Source of the DNA: Branchinecta lynchi
Taxonomy: Eukaryota; Arthropoda; Branchiopoda; Anostraca; Branchinectidae
Direction of reading: 5' to 3'
NCBI GenBank assembly: GCA_023053575.1
Contig: JAKZAP010000001.1
Coordinates: 18,618,533-18,682,532 of the forward strand
DNA: 64,000 nt
The notes beneath the pieces were generated by a model, which worked only from the letters and a program-made list of their open reading frames with translations, was not told the DNA's origin and searched no databases. The first letter of the stretch is position 1; every line of letters starts with the position of its first letter. Positions 13,301 to 28,300 of the stretch are shown here, in pieces. The position numbers and the translations under genes are program-made.

Positions 13301-16300
13301 AACTAGTTGTCCAGCGAGAAAGTGATTTTCACCATCCTGCTCGGCATGTCTTTTTACCCATAAATCAAACATTTAATCAACCTCAGATTAAACTTTTACT
13401 TTTAACCAACTTTCCGGTTTTCGCCGGATTCCGGACGAACTACATGCCCGGGTAGAAAATTGTCTTCACATAAGTGTTCAACATGTCTTCTTGCCCTAAA
13501 TCGAACATCTAATCAACTCGAAATAAAACTTCTAATTTTAACAAACTTTCCGGTTTCAGCCGGATTCCGGGCGAACTACTTGTCCGTCGAGAAAATGGTT
13601 TTCACCATCATCTTGAGCATGTCTTCCTACCCCTAAATCGAACATCTAATCAACTTCAAATAAAACATTTACTTTTAACAAACTTTCCGGTTGTGGCCAT
13701 AATCGACTATCACATTAGCAGTTTCAAAATATTTTGTTTGCCCCTTAATTTGAACCCCCTCCCCCACCCTAAATGTAGGGCTACAAAGCCCATCTACGAA
13801 CTTGACTGGTCCGACGACCCAACGAATCCTCACACCAAGTTTCATCAAAATATCTCATTCCCTTCGAGAGTTACCGTGCTTACAGACGGACGGACAGACG
13901 GACAACTTTTGCGAGGTCATAGGTATCCCTCCACTTACGTTTTGGGATCCCGAAAACGAGTTCGGCTGTTTGTCGTAGTTTACAAGTATGATGTTGGTGT
14001 GGTTGTCTTGCAGTTGAAGGTAGCTTTGTGTAGCCATAAATTGACACTGCATTGATCGTTGAGTATTCAAAGACTTTTTGTAGACGTTACATAATGTTTC
14101 AGTGCTCCTAACGATTATCTAAAGCGGAACGTTACGCGTTTAAATGACCTTGACATGATTGAACTGTCAGAAGTTTGATAACAGGTAACACGTATATTCG
14201 CGCATCTTTGGGTTTTTTTTTTTCAGTATTATTTTTTCGAGAAATATAAACTTAAAACGGTCATAACAGAAGTTTTGTCTCGGAACTTAACACTTAAAAG
14301 GCTCATAACCTGCAATATGTCTCTATGATGTTTAACACAAGTGTTCGCATACGTGTTTTATCTGTTTTCAAACTTCTGAGACTAGTTGCGTCTTTGCAAA
14401 TATCATTGTATCTAAGTAAGTAAATAATCTATTTCTAACCCGCCATTTCGAAAAAGCGGAGTAAATAAAAGAAAATAAATAAAAGACACAGAAAAAGACA
14501 CTAATTTTCAATTTTGGCCAGGAAGCAGTGTAGAAGGTCGTGTGCTGGTTGGGCTCTGTTTGGTATCTGGTATTTGGTATTTGGTATTTTGGTCTCTGGT
14601 TGGTATCTGTTACCACGGTAACTGGATCTGCAATTAGTCGTTTCTCCAGTTACAGTGGTATCTGATGCTACGGTTGTTGCAACGACGACAACTGCCGGAT
14701 TTGCGCTTTTCGGAATCATAAAAAAAAAAAATACTAGTTTCGTTTTCGCAGATACATGATATCTGTTGCCACGGTAACTGGATCTGCAATTAGTCGTTTT
14801 TGGAGTTACCGTGGTATCTAATACCACGTTTGCTAAAACCACGTTTGCTAGAACGACAATGACGAAATTGCGCTTTTCGAAGTCATCCCAAAGGAAAAAC
14901 CGATATCCAGTCACATCATTAAGTGTCAAACTTCTTTCCCAACAATTTGACAAATCATAGGATCTGTTGTTGATGAGGATAAAAGTGAGATGACTTATTT
15001 GAGATACCACGGTCGGACCGTGACTGGCCAGATACCACGATAACTGCAAAAACGCCTTTTGACCGTTGTATTAGATACCACGGTAACTTGTGAAACGACT
15101 TTAGACCATGGTATCAGATACCATTGTATATGCAAAAACGCAGCTACTGATATCCACTGACCTCTGGAGTGACATAACTTCTTTCCCACCAATTTGACGA
15201 AAAACTAGACTCTTATGTTAATAATGAGAAAAGTTAGGTGTATTTGTCAGATATCAGGATTAGTTACCACGGTCAGATTATAGTATCTGAATGTCAGATA
15301 CCACGGTGACTGCATTAACGCCTTTTCATCGTGGTATCAGACCACGGCTACTGCGAAAACGACTTCAGACCGTGGTGTTAGACACCATTTGATCAGATAC
15401 CATGGTATCTTCAAAAACGCAACTAGTGTATGGCGTGTGTGTACGCTAAATGCAGTATCGATTTGTGGCAAGAGGTTTTACACGCCGTTCTTCAAAACAC
15501 AAAGACAGACGGCACCCCCAGCTCTCCAACTCGTCCGATGCCTCAGGTGAACATGAGGAGCGTACCCTAGACTCCCTCGAAAATACCTTCGACGCTCAAA
15601 TCGTTTGATCCATATAGATCCATTTAGGGAATGGTTTAATGGAAAAACTGCCACAATAGGAAAAGCTAAATAATAGGCAACAAGAATAAGAGCAAGGTCA
15701 ACGTATTGCGTCTAGGAACCTCAGTCTGACAAATTGGAGGATGTACTCGGGTCAAGGGTGAGGCCGATTTCTTAGATTGGATTTTTACTTTTGTTTTCTT
15801 TGACATCTGGGGAAGAGGAGAGGCTTAGAAGTTTAGTCCTTCAAAGTTTTCAGATAAGAGTGGATGGAAGTTAGTGTACCGGCAAAGGGGGTGTTCAAAC
15901 AGGAAATGTGATTTGTATTTAGTTCGGTTATATTCTGGTGAAAACTGGAAATTTACAAATGAACCTAATCGTCCGATAATCTTTTCGTTGACAAGGATTA
16001 CATCTTTATGGGATCCGGCAAACACCAGAGTAAACATTCCTTTTTGGAATCCCGTTGAAACTTCCGAGGATTAGTTGTACGTTTCGGGTCATACAAAAAT
16101 TACTTACTATACGAACAAGATGAAAACTTCGATTTTGGATTAGAGTGGATGCCAGTTATTTAAACCGCTGCGTGTTCAACATCTTTTTTAGCTTCTGGTC
16201 ATTTTTACAGGTAAACGGGACTGAGCATTATTTCTTCCCTCAGCCCAAGCTGACTGCGAATCATATTTGATAGTGCAAAACGGATAAGTCAGCTGAATTT

Positions 16301-19300
16301 TATCGGAGCTATATTTTTGCCCTTCTTGGCAAGGGTCCTCGTCAGGCTCAAGTTGGAAGAGAACCCTTGCCAAGAAGAGCTGAAATATAGCTCCAATAAA
16401 ATCCAGCTGACGGATCCGTTTTGCACCATCAAAAATGAGCATTATTTCTCTGTGAATTGGTAAGTCCTTTTCAGAAAGTTGCCTGTGAAGCCATGATCGC
16501 CGCCGCCTCCAAGAAAGACAAAGTCAAAGCCATCATCGCCTCCGGTACCAATATCCTGAAGAAGCTGTACCTGTCGAAAAACGACAACATCCGAGTCCGC
16601 GCCCTTGTGGGTCTTTGTAAGCTCGGTGCCAGTGGCGGCACAGACGCCACCATCCGACCTTTTGCCGACGGCTCGACTCTGAAGCTGGCTGACGCTTGCA
16701 GAAGGTATAGTCGCTGCTATTGAGAGCCTACCATGAAGAACCGTCACTTTGACAAAACTGGTGAAACTAAAGATAATTGTAGCGAATATGATGTTCGGAC
16801 GCTTAGCAATTGATCGTTTTTAGTTTTGTCAGGTGTGATTATGAAATAGTCGAACTGACTTATGCGTGTAACTGCATCGAAAGTTTAAAGCAAAAAGACG
16901 GAAGCCAGCAATGAGTATTCCGAACTTCTGACCGGATAGATTTTCTGCTGAAACTGTTCTGATTTTGGTAGACGTATTGTGACGCCTGCAAGTTGGAGCC
17001 ATCTTGCGCTTGATCGGGAGACTTGTTGCAAATAGTCCCTTCATAAAAATCCATTGACGAATATCTGCCAGATGGACTGCAGAAACAATAACAATCACAC
17101 GCGAGACTTTAGTTTAACTTATCTGAAGTAGGAATAAGCGATTAGGCTTTCGATTCATACCGAGTCGCGCATTAGCCCTGTGGAAAAGTCAGCTCTAAAG
17201 TCGGAAGGCAAATTTACAAACTTAATGAACTTTGACAGAACAGAGTTGAGTTAATCGTAAGTAGAGGCAGAGGCCTTTTAAACATGTCTAGTCCTAAGAG
17301 AAATTGAAAATAGCCAAACATACCTGGAAAAATGTACACCGAGAAGTAACCTGTAGTTGCTTACTAAATGCTACCGGATCTAGCGTCTTAAAAAGAACTA
17401 ATCTGGTAGGAATTTTAGGAAGGCCGCTTTCTGTCGCAGTCCAACTGCTGTTTTCGTCCGAATTAATCGGTATCATTGGACTCTAATAGAAACGCCATGA
17501 AATACCAGAGCAAAATAACTCTAGAGATCTCCTTATATGCTACCTGACATACGTCCGTCCACTACTCGAATATGGATGCCCGGTATGGAATGCTGGGATC
17601 ACTCAAGAACAAAGCGACCGACTCGAAGTGTTTCAAAAGAGAGCCTGCAAAATAATTCTTGGATCAAATTACATCGATTACAAAAATAGCCTAACAACAC
17701 TTCAGTTGGTCACCTTGTCCGAAAGACGCCACCAGTTGGTAATGAACTTCGGGATGACGTGCCTAGCAAGTGAGCAGCACCGCGATATTTTACCTGCTTT
17801 CATTGCTCCAAGAACTGACAACCCAGCTACCCGGACATCCCAAAAAAACGCTGGGAAACAAAAACTAATTGCCCCACCAACTCACTCATCGGACAGATAC
17901 CTTAACTCATTTGTGCCATACTTTGTCAAATTTTATAATCAGCTACAGTGACATTTTGTAAATGCATCATTTAATTGTATATATAATTCGAGTGTATAAA
18001 TTTGTTGACAATCCTACGCTATTTTTTGTGAAAACATAAATATTAAGGAAAATAAACATTGATTGATTGATTGATAATCCGAAAACCTATACTTCCCATG
18101 CATCAAAAATGGGCCTCCGTCACAGCGCCGCCCTGTTCGTGTGTGCAGTGGCGGACGTAGAAAATTCTAGCGAGGCTAAGATGCGGTGCAAAGCCAGGCG
18201 AGCCAGCGGTCATTAACGACTGGTTGAGTTTCAGTAGGGATGTTCGTGACCTCTAGTGGAGCTAGTGGCGGTTTGACTGAGTGTCACTTTTTTCAAAGTT
18301 TACTCTCTAGAGTTATTTTGCTCTGTGAAATACGATTAGAAAATCGCAACTAACAAATTTCGTCTTTAGATTCTTGATCAACCCTGCAAAAGACAAGGAC
18401 ATGCGTAAATGGGCCTGTGAGGGTCTTTCTTACTTGACTCTCGATGCAGAGGTTAAAGAAAAGCTGACTGAAGATCATGAAGCCATTCAGGCGTTGATTG
18501 AGCTGGCGAAGACCGGCGATCATTCGGTTGTATACGGTGTCGTTACGACATTGGTGAATCTAACAAACTCTTATGATAAACAAGTAAGTTTGATGTTTAT
18601 ACTTAAGGCGTATTCTCGACGTTCCCAGGGGACTCCTCGGTGAATCGAAGAGAACGGCGAGAATAGAGGGAGTCACTCCATGCGGACTCCGCGTACAGAA
18701 ACAGCGAGAACACGGGGAATGCCGAATCTGAAAGGGAGTCCTTTTTGATGATGGTGATGATAATCGGAGCATTCCCCGTCCGTGGGGACTCGCGAGAATA
18801 CGGGGAGTGAGTCCCCGGGACAAACAAAAACGCGGGGACTCCTCAAGGGGAGTCCTCGGAGAACGGCGAGAATACGCCTTTAATCTCTGTTCGAGCCTGG
18901 CTCAAACAGATTCATTTGCTTCCGCCCTTATTACCTTGGTTGAAAGATGTCCCTTGTTTAAATTGTTTTCTTTGAATGACATATTGTCCTAAAACTCAAC
19001 TCCCATGCAGCGACGTTGTAGCGCAAGCTCTCGCGTGTATGTCAGCGACTATTTATTGACCTCAGTTTGCTGTGTGGAGCTCTTTGTAGCTTTAATCATG
19101 CTTGCCTTAAGCAAGCCCTTGCCTTAATTGCTCTTGACGACAGAACTTCTGGCAACAAGATGGATACTATTCACTGTTAAGTGAGGAAAGTTTGCGGTAC
19201 ATACAGTGTAAAAAAAAAAAATCCTACATTTGCTATTGGGATTATTATTGTCTCTACTGAGATAAGATTATCTCTAATTCGGATTAATCTTATCCCAGTA

Positions 19301-22300
19301 GAGATAAGATTAATCCCAGTAGTAAATACTGCAGTTAACTTTAAACCTTACTCGGAGAAACTCTTTAGTCAGAAACTCGTAGTCATTGGTTGGTAAAGTA
19401 GATACGTTTAAATTTATGTGAGGATATCATTCAGGGATGGCTTTAAACTGAAATTGACTGCGTACAAATGTGCCGGAAGCGTTTGACCGTTCATGGTCTG
19501 TTTTATACTTGCCTTGAAATCCTAATAACCCGAGGGAACGTATCAGTCAGTCATGTCCGCGGTTTTCCTTATAATCTCGATTTTGATTTTCTCTGAGACT
19601 GTCTGCAGGAACTGTGTCAGTTTACTGGCTGAAGATTGGGAATTAGAGTTTTATTCTTTTTGTTCTATTTTTTTTCTTTTATTTACTCCGCTTTTTCAAA
19701 ATGGCGGGTTATAAATAAATTACTTACTTACTTAGATGCCTACCGCGAATTCAACTTTTAGCAAAACAAGGGTCACTTTCTGGTCGTATCCGTATCAAAC
19801 CAGGGGTCAAGAAATTATGCCGTTATGGTTACACATTCAGTCAATGAAACCAGAGGCCGAAATGTTTTTTTTTTGGGGGGGGGGAGTATTTACCGACGGT
19901 TGTTGGGGGGGGGGAAACGACTGTTTTGACGAAAAATCGGATGTTTTCTTAGAAAAACCTACTGTTTTAAGAATAAGTCTACTATTTTACGAAAAAACCG
20001 ACTGTTTTAAAGAAAAATCGGAAAAATTCGGCTGTTTTTACGAAAAATTGCGTATTTTACCGACTATAGCTGACAACATAGGGGGACGCCATGCATGAAA
20101 CGCTTGACTAGTTTTATTGTTTATTAAACTTTCATGTTTCAGGAAATCTTGCCCGAAATGGTGGAACTAGCCAAGTTCGCCAAACATCATATTCCCGAGG
20201 AACATGAACTCGACGATCCTGACTTTATTCATCATCGAATAGAAACCCTAGGAAAGGAGGGAGTTACAAGTGCCCTAGTTGCCCTCTCTAAAACAGAAAG
20301 TGATAACAGCAAAGAACTCATAGCCAGGTAAGATCTCTTGCAACTTCCTTTGTTGTGTTGTTGAACTTTTTGTCTGCTTACATGCCTTTCTTGGTTTGTT
20401 ATTAATGACCGTGTCACAAAGGTTTGCTTTGTAAATTAATGCCAGATTAGGATTATTGGACTGATCTTCTTGAAAGCGTTGAGAACGGAGGAGTTGTAAA
20501 TTGGTTAAGAGCAGAGGAGTCGTCAACTCGCTGACGTTTAGAGTAGTTCTGACAGATTACAAAGACATGAGTACGGAAGTGGTAAAAGGGCGATTGCCCA
20601 AACCGACCAACCAGTATTTGTTTCCACTTTCCACGGAAGTTCCAGGCGTGACCGGGTAGACAAACTCATGTGGTGAGTTTGGTATGGCGTGAGTGAGTAT
20701 ACGAGCTACGGCAAGGAACGAGTCTTCCCATTCTTTCTTTTTTTTACAGAGGAACGATTCATTCATTCATGATTGCCCGAAAAATTCAAGGGTTTTGAAA
20801 AAAAAAACTACAAATAAGCGCTTTTGTGGAACAAACCCACGCGGAGGATTATAATCAACTGACGAATATCCCTCATAGTTGAACTTTTAATCTTTCTAAG
20901 GTTTGCGCGCGGGCGCCTATATGGAGGAAGAAGACAAGTCTGATTGTAAACCTTTCCATCGTTATTTGGGAATCGGTTCAAAATGTTCAACTCTCGATTC
21001 TAATACGCCATTGAGAGCCTGCTACTACAGGAGCTACGGTAGCTACAGTTCCGAAATATCCACGACCTTAATATCTGTGTCGTGCTAGTTGTGTTTGCCC
21101 GGAACATGGCATCATATCAGCCCCAGGATAATTATTCGATCGAGCTCTCCCGTATACTGCGCAGTGATTAGATATAAAGATCTCTTCATCTTAATTGGAC
21201 AGCCAAGATTCGTCCGAGAAACCAAAAACGATTCCCTGTGTAAGATGATTTGGAAAGCTGTGTATTGATGTGTTGTGTTCGGTGTTTTAAAAGCTTGACT
21301 TCGAGTGTTCCTTGTTGTTGTTAATCGTGTCACTTAGAAGGATTTTTCGGAATTCAGCCGATATCGAATTTAAACCGCTGTTGTTGATTAGAGTGTTCAA
21401 CGCCATCTGCGAGCAGCCTCCTCTTCGCGGCTTCGTCGTGCAGCAAGGCGGATGCAGAGCTCTGCTTGAGCTCACCAATGTCTGCACTCCCAAAGGCAAA
21501 GTTAAAGCTGCACAGGCGCTTGCACGCGTGGCGATTAGTATCAACCCAGAAGTAGCCTTCCCAGGCCAGAGGCAGTGTGAAGTGGTAAGGCCATTGCTGA
21601 GTCTCCTTCATCCCGACTGTTCGGCTTTGGAGACATTTGAGGGATTGATGGGACTCTGTAATTTGGCAGGCTTTGAAGCGCCGAGAAAAAGGTAAGTCAC
21701 GTCACGACACATTACTAGTATATTTTGTTGACAAGGTCTTTTGGTTTGGAGCACCCTGCAGAAACGAAATAGTCATAGTAGCGGTTAAATAGTTTCATTA
21801 AAGGACACAGGAGCGAAGAATACCAAGTATCATCCCTATCTGTATGACCTCCGTTAAGATTGCCCGCGGAAAACCCAATCCAAAATACGAAATAGTTTTT
21901 TCAAGCTATGGTTTTTGCTCCATTTTGCATCTGTCCTTATTTCAGGACCGAACAATCTTAGAAATGAAAAAGTGTCTCCAGTCAACCCTTCTTCTGGAAT
22001 ATTTTTTAACCAGTTAAGCCCAAACGTATATCTAGAAGAAATTCCAATACGATCCGGCCAGCGCTGTTCAAGATCTGAATGAATTGCGCTTTTTGTCTGT
22101 AGAGTCTGCATGTGCAAACCTCCAGAAACGAACATCCCTATTTTGAAAACGTCACGCTCAGGAGAAGAATGCTCTCCGTGGCCATGTCTGTAAATGCATT
22201 CTCCATTGTGTATTCAAGTATGGTTTCATTTATTTATTTATTTATTAATAGAAAAAAGACGTTAAGCCGAAGCTTCTCTCTCCACAAGCACATAAACTTT

Positions 22301-25300
22301 TACTACATTTTTCAACACTGCACTATACACTTACAAACATACAACAAATATAAACTAAAAAGGGTTCACATACGAGTTATGGCTGAACGTTAAAAAGTGT
22401 TCTTGTGTTCTTTAATAAACTTAAGCAAGAATCCATCAGAAGCACAGCAAAAGCCCTGCTTGCGAGGATGTGCTATTACACCTCACGACATACTGAAAAA
22501 GGAATTGGAGGGTGAAACCATGTCGTAAATAATATCAAGAGGTTTGGAAGTCCTGTAGCAGTCGTAAAATCAATTTATCATCCATGCAAAAACGCCTTGT
22601 TGACTACAGACGAAACAAGAGATGCTTCTAGATCTGCCTTTTCATTTTCCTTTGTTACATTCTCGCCGTCTCCAATATTTGTTCTGTCTTTAGGCAATAC
22701 AAAAACAGGGCAGAAGCAAGAATCACACAACAGTAAAAAAAAAACATAATGGCGGCAAACTTTAACTTCTTAGATTCTCACTCTTGAGAAGTCTAAATAC
22801 AACTTATCTAGAATGTCACAATCCTAAACAGTTTAGTTTTCTTTTCATTTCGCGGCGCCCAGGATAATAAGTGCATTTCAAAGCCCAGTGGCCATATACA
22901 AAACAAAAAGACACATTACAGAAAAAAAAAAACATTTTTATGCGGCTATAGAGCCTCACTACGAAGCTTAGTGGCTCTTGGGTTCATCGCTCTGTCTATG
23001 TAGTCATATACCTTGGTTGTAATCCTTTCTTACGTGCTAACCAGGATATCCGGAAGAAGCAAAACTTTACTACAACTCAGATTCGTGGACACGAAGCGAT
23101 CCACCTTTCTCGAAAGAAAGGAAGGAGTGCAGAGACGTCCGCTAACATTCAACGTTGTCGGCGTTGGTTTCAAGTAGTTTGTCGCCATCGTTTTGTTAAG
23201 AAAAATACAAACCCTGTTCATATTTGTTCGAATGTCGTCTGACAGTATTCAGACCTGGCAGAACGGCGAGAAGCAAAAAAAAAAAAAAAAAGGGGGAAAT
23301 GTTATTTCTTTGTTTCTGGAGTGTTGAACGGAAAGAAAATAAAATGTTAGGCCCTGTTCCTTTTAAAGCATAGCTCTTAATAGCGATAGCCTTTCCACAA
23401 TAAAATCGTTCTGAAACTTGGTTTTTCAAAAATTCTCATGTTACTTCGTGAAGCTAAGGATTCTCTTGTTAGTGCGTGTCTTTCCTGCCGGGCTTCGCGC
23501 AATAATACTTGTTTTTTCTTGCGAAAAATTTAAACAAATGCTCTTATTGATCAAATGCTGAGTAATCGGTGAAGTTCCTGTGAAAATATGATAAAATAAA
23601 AATATGAAGTTTCCGTTGAATTGCTTGTTGTAATAATCGATAACGATCTGAAATGGAATTCCCATGTTGATATATTATCCGTAAAACAAACTGTCTAATT
23701 AAAGACCTAATCCAAACATTCTGTTTACCTTCTCCTAGTGATCGCATGCCACCAGTTTAGATTTGAACTCGATTGCCGAGTTTCTGTTTTGGCTCGAGAA
23801 AAAACCCACGCAGGACGTCTTCTTTTCTAGATGACGAAATTTTCCGGGATTGATTAGCAAAGAATTATAATTTATAAGACCTAACTGATATTTTTGTATG
23901 TCTTCAGAGGTACCACACTGGTGTTCTTGTTTTTTAATTTATTTGTATATGTAATAAACAGTTGGAGAATGAGATGGAAGTTATTATTTTGATCCTTGGC
24001 TCCCTACGTAACATAACAGCTGTACGGGATAGCTGGCTGAGATTTAGTCCAGACAGAATTATTTCAAACTAGGAAATCTGGTGGGTTTTTTTTTATTTGC
24101 TCATTGTTTGACGGTTTTTTTGTGTTTTGAGCATTCATAGTGACAGTAGGGATGGTTATAGCAGTGTGTGTGTGGTAGAAAGACCATTTTATTGGCCCGT
24201 TTTAAGTTCCCTCTACCCTCAAATATTTCGGCTTGGGTACGTAATACCTCCTCTGTTATTTTAAAACTGATATCAATCCCCATTTAGAATATGCTTCACC
24301 GGTTCGGCATTCTTATCTTTCTGCAGAGCTCTCTGATCGCCTGGAAAATTTCGAAAAGACAGCAGCGAGAATCATTCTGGACGACCATAACATTTCAATC
24401 GAAGAGGCTCTCATTAGACTGAACGTTCCTAATTAAAGCAGAAATACTCTTTCAAAAACTTTGGAGCAAAGATCGTTCTGTTGTCCTCAGATACGCCGTC
24501 GTCTATACCCCCCTCCCGTCCCGTCGTCCGTGCGTCGGCTCAAAAGAAACACCGGCAACCAGTTTTCTCCATATTGTGCTAATTTTTCTGCCCAGTTCTT
24601 GAATAGTTTCATCCCACCATTTATTTCTGGTCAGATCTTTTAAGTGTGTTAGTTAATTTGTTTCGTTTTTGTGTAATTCGTAAATATGTTCTTCCTCTTC
24701 TAGCTTTGAACTATTTGGAAATAAACTTGATTGATTGGTTGAAAAAAAAAAGTCAGCAAATTTCGACATAAAAGACTTTTTCGTGGACCTCCGAGACAAT
24801 TGAAATTATTGACTGGCAACTCAGGGAAATATTTGCTATCGCCGAAAAGCGAAAAAATCAAACAAAGGGATTTACAGGGATTTTGTAAAGAGAGATTTCA
24901 GAGATTGCCAGATCACGTATGCTACGTCGTATCGTAACTAAGGGTGGGAAAACAGTGAAAAGGAAGAGGGGTCGTGTTAGTGTTGTGCAGCAATGCCTTA
25001 TTAATTGGACTTGCTTTCAGAATATTGAAAGAAAGCGGATTCTCCAAAATTGAAGTCTTCCTTTTCGACAATCATCACATGTTAAAACGGGCTGCTACTC
25101 AATGCATGACGAATTTGGTCATGTCTGACGACGTGGTCAAATTGCACGAAGGCAAAAATGACAGAATGAAGTTGCTCGTTCTGATTTGCGCTGAGGAAGA
25201 TTTGGATACGGCACTCGCCGCTGCTGGTGCTGTTGCAATTTTGACGAGCGTCAGTAAACGATGCTGTAAGAAGGTGTTTGAGGTTAGTGCTGCTCCGTTT

Positions 25301-28300
25301 TTCGGCATGTTCACTTGAACAACAGCGGTCCACTGGACTCGTCGAATATAAGGTTTTTCTTTTTTATTGTGTAGTAATCGGGTAGTCCCTCTTACGCTGC
25401 GATTTTCTCTTTCGGGATACGAGTTTTCTTTTTCGTCAAACCCCAGCTAATCTTCGTTTGTAGCAGTTACACTAGGATTTTCACTAACCCCCAGCGTGAT
25501 AAGAGAACGGGGATTCAACCTGTTGACCATAGGTGCATCAGTTTCATTTCAGCAAGAACCAAAGCTGGGCGAATCTTATCATGGAAGGGGCTAGGTACGA
25601 ATCCGGTCCCGAATCCACCATTTCATGCTGAGGACCTTAAAAATCACAGTTTAAAATCAGACATTGGACGATCTAAACCACATTTCTAGGTTTTCATATG
25701 TGTGTGTTGTAGCATGGGTTTCTTCTCAGCAACCAGGCATGAATTTGGAGTCGTTAAGTACAACACCTTAAGGACAGTGCGGTAAAATTGGGAAAAAATT
25801 AGAAATTGGAGCGGATTCGTACAATTCGGGGTTTGAAATCAGATTCCGAATCCGGATCCAGCGTGACAAGCAGAAGATTCGCATTCGAATCCGGCCAAAA
25901 GGATGAATCCTGGATTCGGATGCGAATCGATGTTCGGATTCGGATGCGAATCCAGGTTCGGATTCGCTCATTCGACAAGAACTCGGGCACGGGTCAACAA
26001 AGTCAAGTTGCGGATCTGGTCTTCAAAAGACAAAGACAATTCAACTCTTAAGACACAATAGTCCAAGACAAAAGTTCGCGTACAACTAGTATAGCAACCG
26101 AAAATCAATGGGCGAACTTCCACGTGTGCACTTTAGGAAAGGCATTCTCAGAACTTGCCTAATTGCTAAAGGAATGCTTGGACCCCCATCCATAATTAGC
26201 CCAGGGACGAGGTAGAAAGAAAACAGGCGCCCGTCACCCAGCACTTACGCTTTAAAGTGGGCTTTAGTGCCCTCCAGTGGGAGATTCTTCATTGAACGAA
26301 GAATATTTCAGCGTTTGCTAGAGATAGGTCGATGTCAGTCCGTACCAGTGACTTGTTGGTCGTATCTGCATTTTACGACTACTTACAAACGTCTCAACAT
26401 TTTGTATATGTTTTTGTTTTTTAGCCCAAGGATTGGCTGGATATCCTGCGATTCATGCTGACTCACGCCGACCTTGGTCTACGCTACAGGGGCGCTACCA
26501 TTGTTAACAACATGGTCTCCTCCGGGAAGGAAATTGCTGAAAAACTGATCGAAGTTATGGAAGTCTTAAATGTCCTCAGCCAACTGGGTAAGTTGTTATT
26601 TGAGAACAAATAGAGTGAGGGGATTGATAAAGCCAACGACACGCTCTTGCGACTAAAGCAGCGTTTACAAGTACAGGAAAACTTGAAGAGAATCCGATCT
26701 TGATGACAAGATTATGTTTACACGCAGAGGGAAAAAAAAATAATTCTTCAAACCAGAAAATCTGACATAAATAAATTCACTAGCCAAAAAAAAATGTTTT
26801 GAGAGCATTTATGACATCAGTACTGATGATTGCTGCTCTCAAAAGCTAGCTAGAGTTTTCTTTAGTACTTTTTACCGGCGCCGCCGACAAGATTCCTTTC
26901 AAGTAGACCGGATTTCCTTTCGTCATAAAAGGATTCCCATCTCGCTAGACTTTTTGTCTTCACGAACGAAATCCTTGCGAGTTAACCGGAATTCCTTTCT
27001 ACTCGACGGGATTTCTTGTCCGTGTAAACGCTACACAAGTGGAAAGGTTTCCGCTGACCTGTCTAATGTCAGACAAAATAACGATAGACGAGTCCAAGGA
27101 TGGATCGTCTGCAGGTAAAGGGATCACCAAGACTGAAAGAAGCGCCAAAGCTCCCGCGACACAGTTGTCGGCCTCACACTTCTGAGCGTTTGTCGCGGAA
27201 ACACGATTGTGTGCAACACAGCCGAGCCACAAGCTGAAACTCGCGGAAACGCCATTTTGTGTATTTTTTTAGCGGTAATTTCAAATGTCTGAAAATAAAA
27301 ATAAAGTCCATGTAAAAATATCAATAAATAGAGCTCCAGGCTTTCTTCCTCAACATTCGGTGCAAAAAGGATCCTCAGTTGTATGTCTACATACTTGAGA
27401 AAGCTTTGAATTTTATTCTTTTGATGTTATTTGATACTAAATTTGAATTTTCCGCCAAATAGAGCTCCAAAACCGACAATCACCTCGGCAGATGTTTGTC
27501 GAATTCGAGCCACAAAGTGAGCCACAAAACTCTTGTTGGTTGCGGAAACACACTTGTGGGCCGCACAAAAGGCCGTGAAACACTCTTCGAGCCACAGTCG
27601 ACTGACAAACTGTTTTGTGGGAGCACGGAAAACCCCTTTAGGGTGCAAGCATCTATTAAGGGTTCGTTCCAGCTCGGCCCGAAAGTTACGGGGAGCTCAA
27701 GGAAGAGCGTTACTTCGAAGTAACTTTTGGAAAGAAAGTAGCCGACCGTCTTTAGCTAACTTTCACTTTCCAAGAGCCGTCTTGAGAAGTCAACTCGGGG
27801 CAGCAAAGTGAGACAAGGTATAATTGCTAAAGTAAACAGGACATCATTGTGTGATTTTCAGCTGTACTTGGCGTTTTGCTTCTCGTCAAATATGATTCGC
27901 TTATTAACCCAAACAAAAATAAATTCAAGTCAACCTCGTTGACTGTTTACCGATATTTTTTCAAATGACTGTAATTCAGATGGCAATTTTTGGACTATAG
28001 TTTGTTAAATTTCCAAATGAAACTTTAACAATAATATATATTAAATTTCTTAAGTTATTTAGAGACGAAAGCCTTTTCTGTGGCTTTGTATTATGATTAT
28101 TGTTATTATTACGTATATACTACATACTGTAGGAGAAGAAGCTAAAAATTTATTTAATGAACCTTATTAACCACCTTTGACATAATTGGGTTCTAGATTT
28201 TAGAATCTAGGGCGTTTCATTCATGATAAAGACTAAACATTGTGCTAAAAAATTTGCACGGGAATAACAAAGACTGTTGCGATTCCGGCGAGGAAACAAT

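Noticed and set aside
14501..15049. 182-codon minus-strand ORF
   Set aside because: It lies within a TA-type miniature element. The repeated TTVTxKTTN peptides simply reflect its palindromic repeats.
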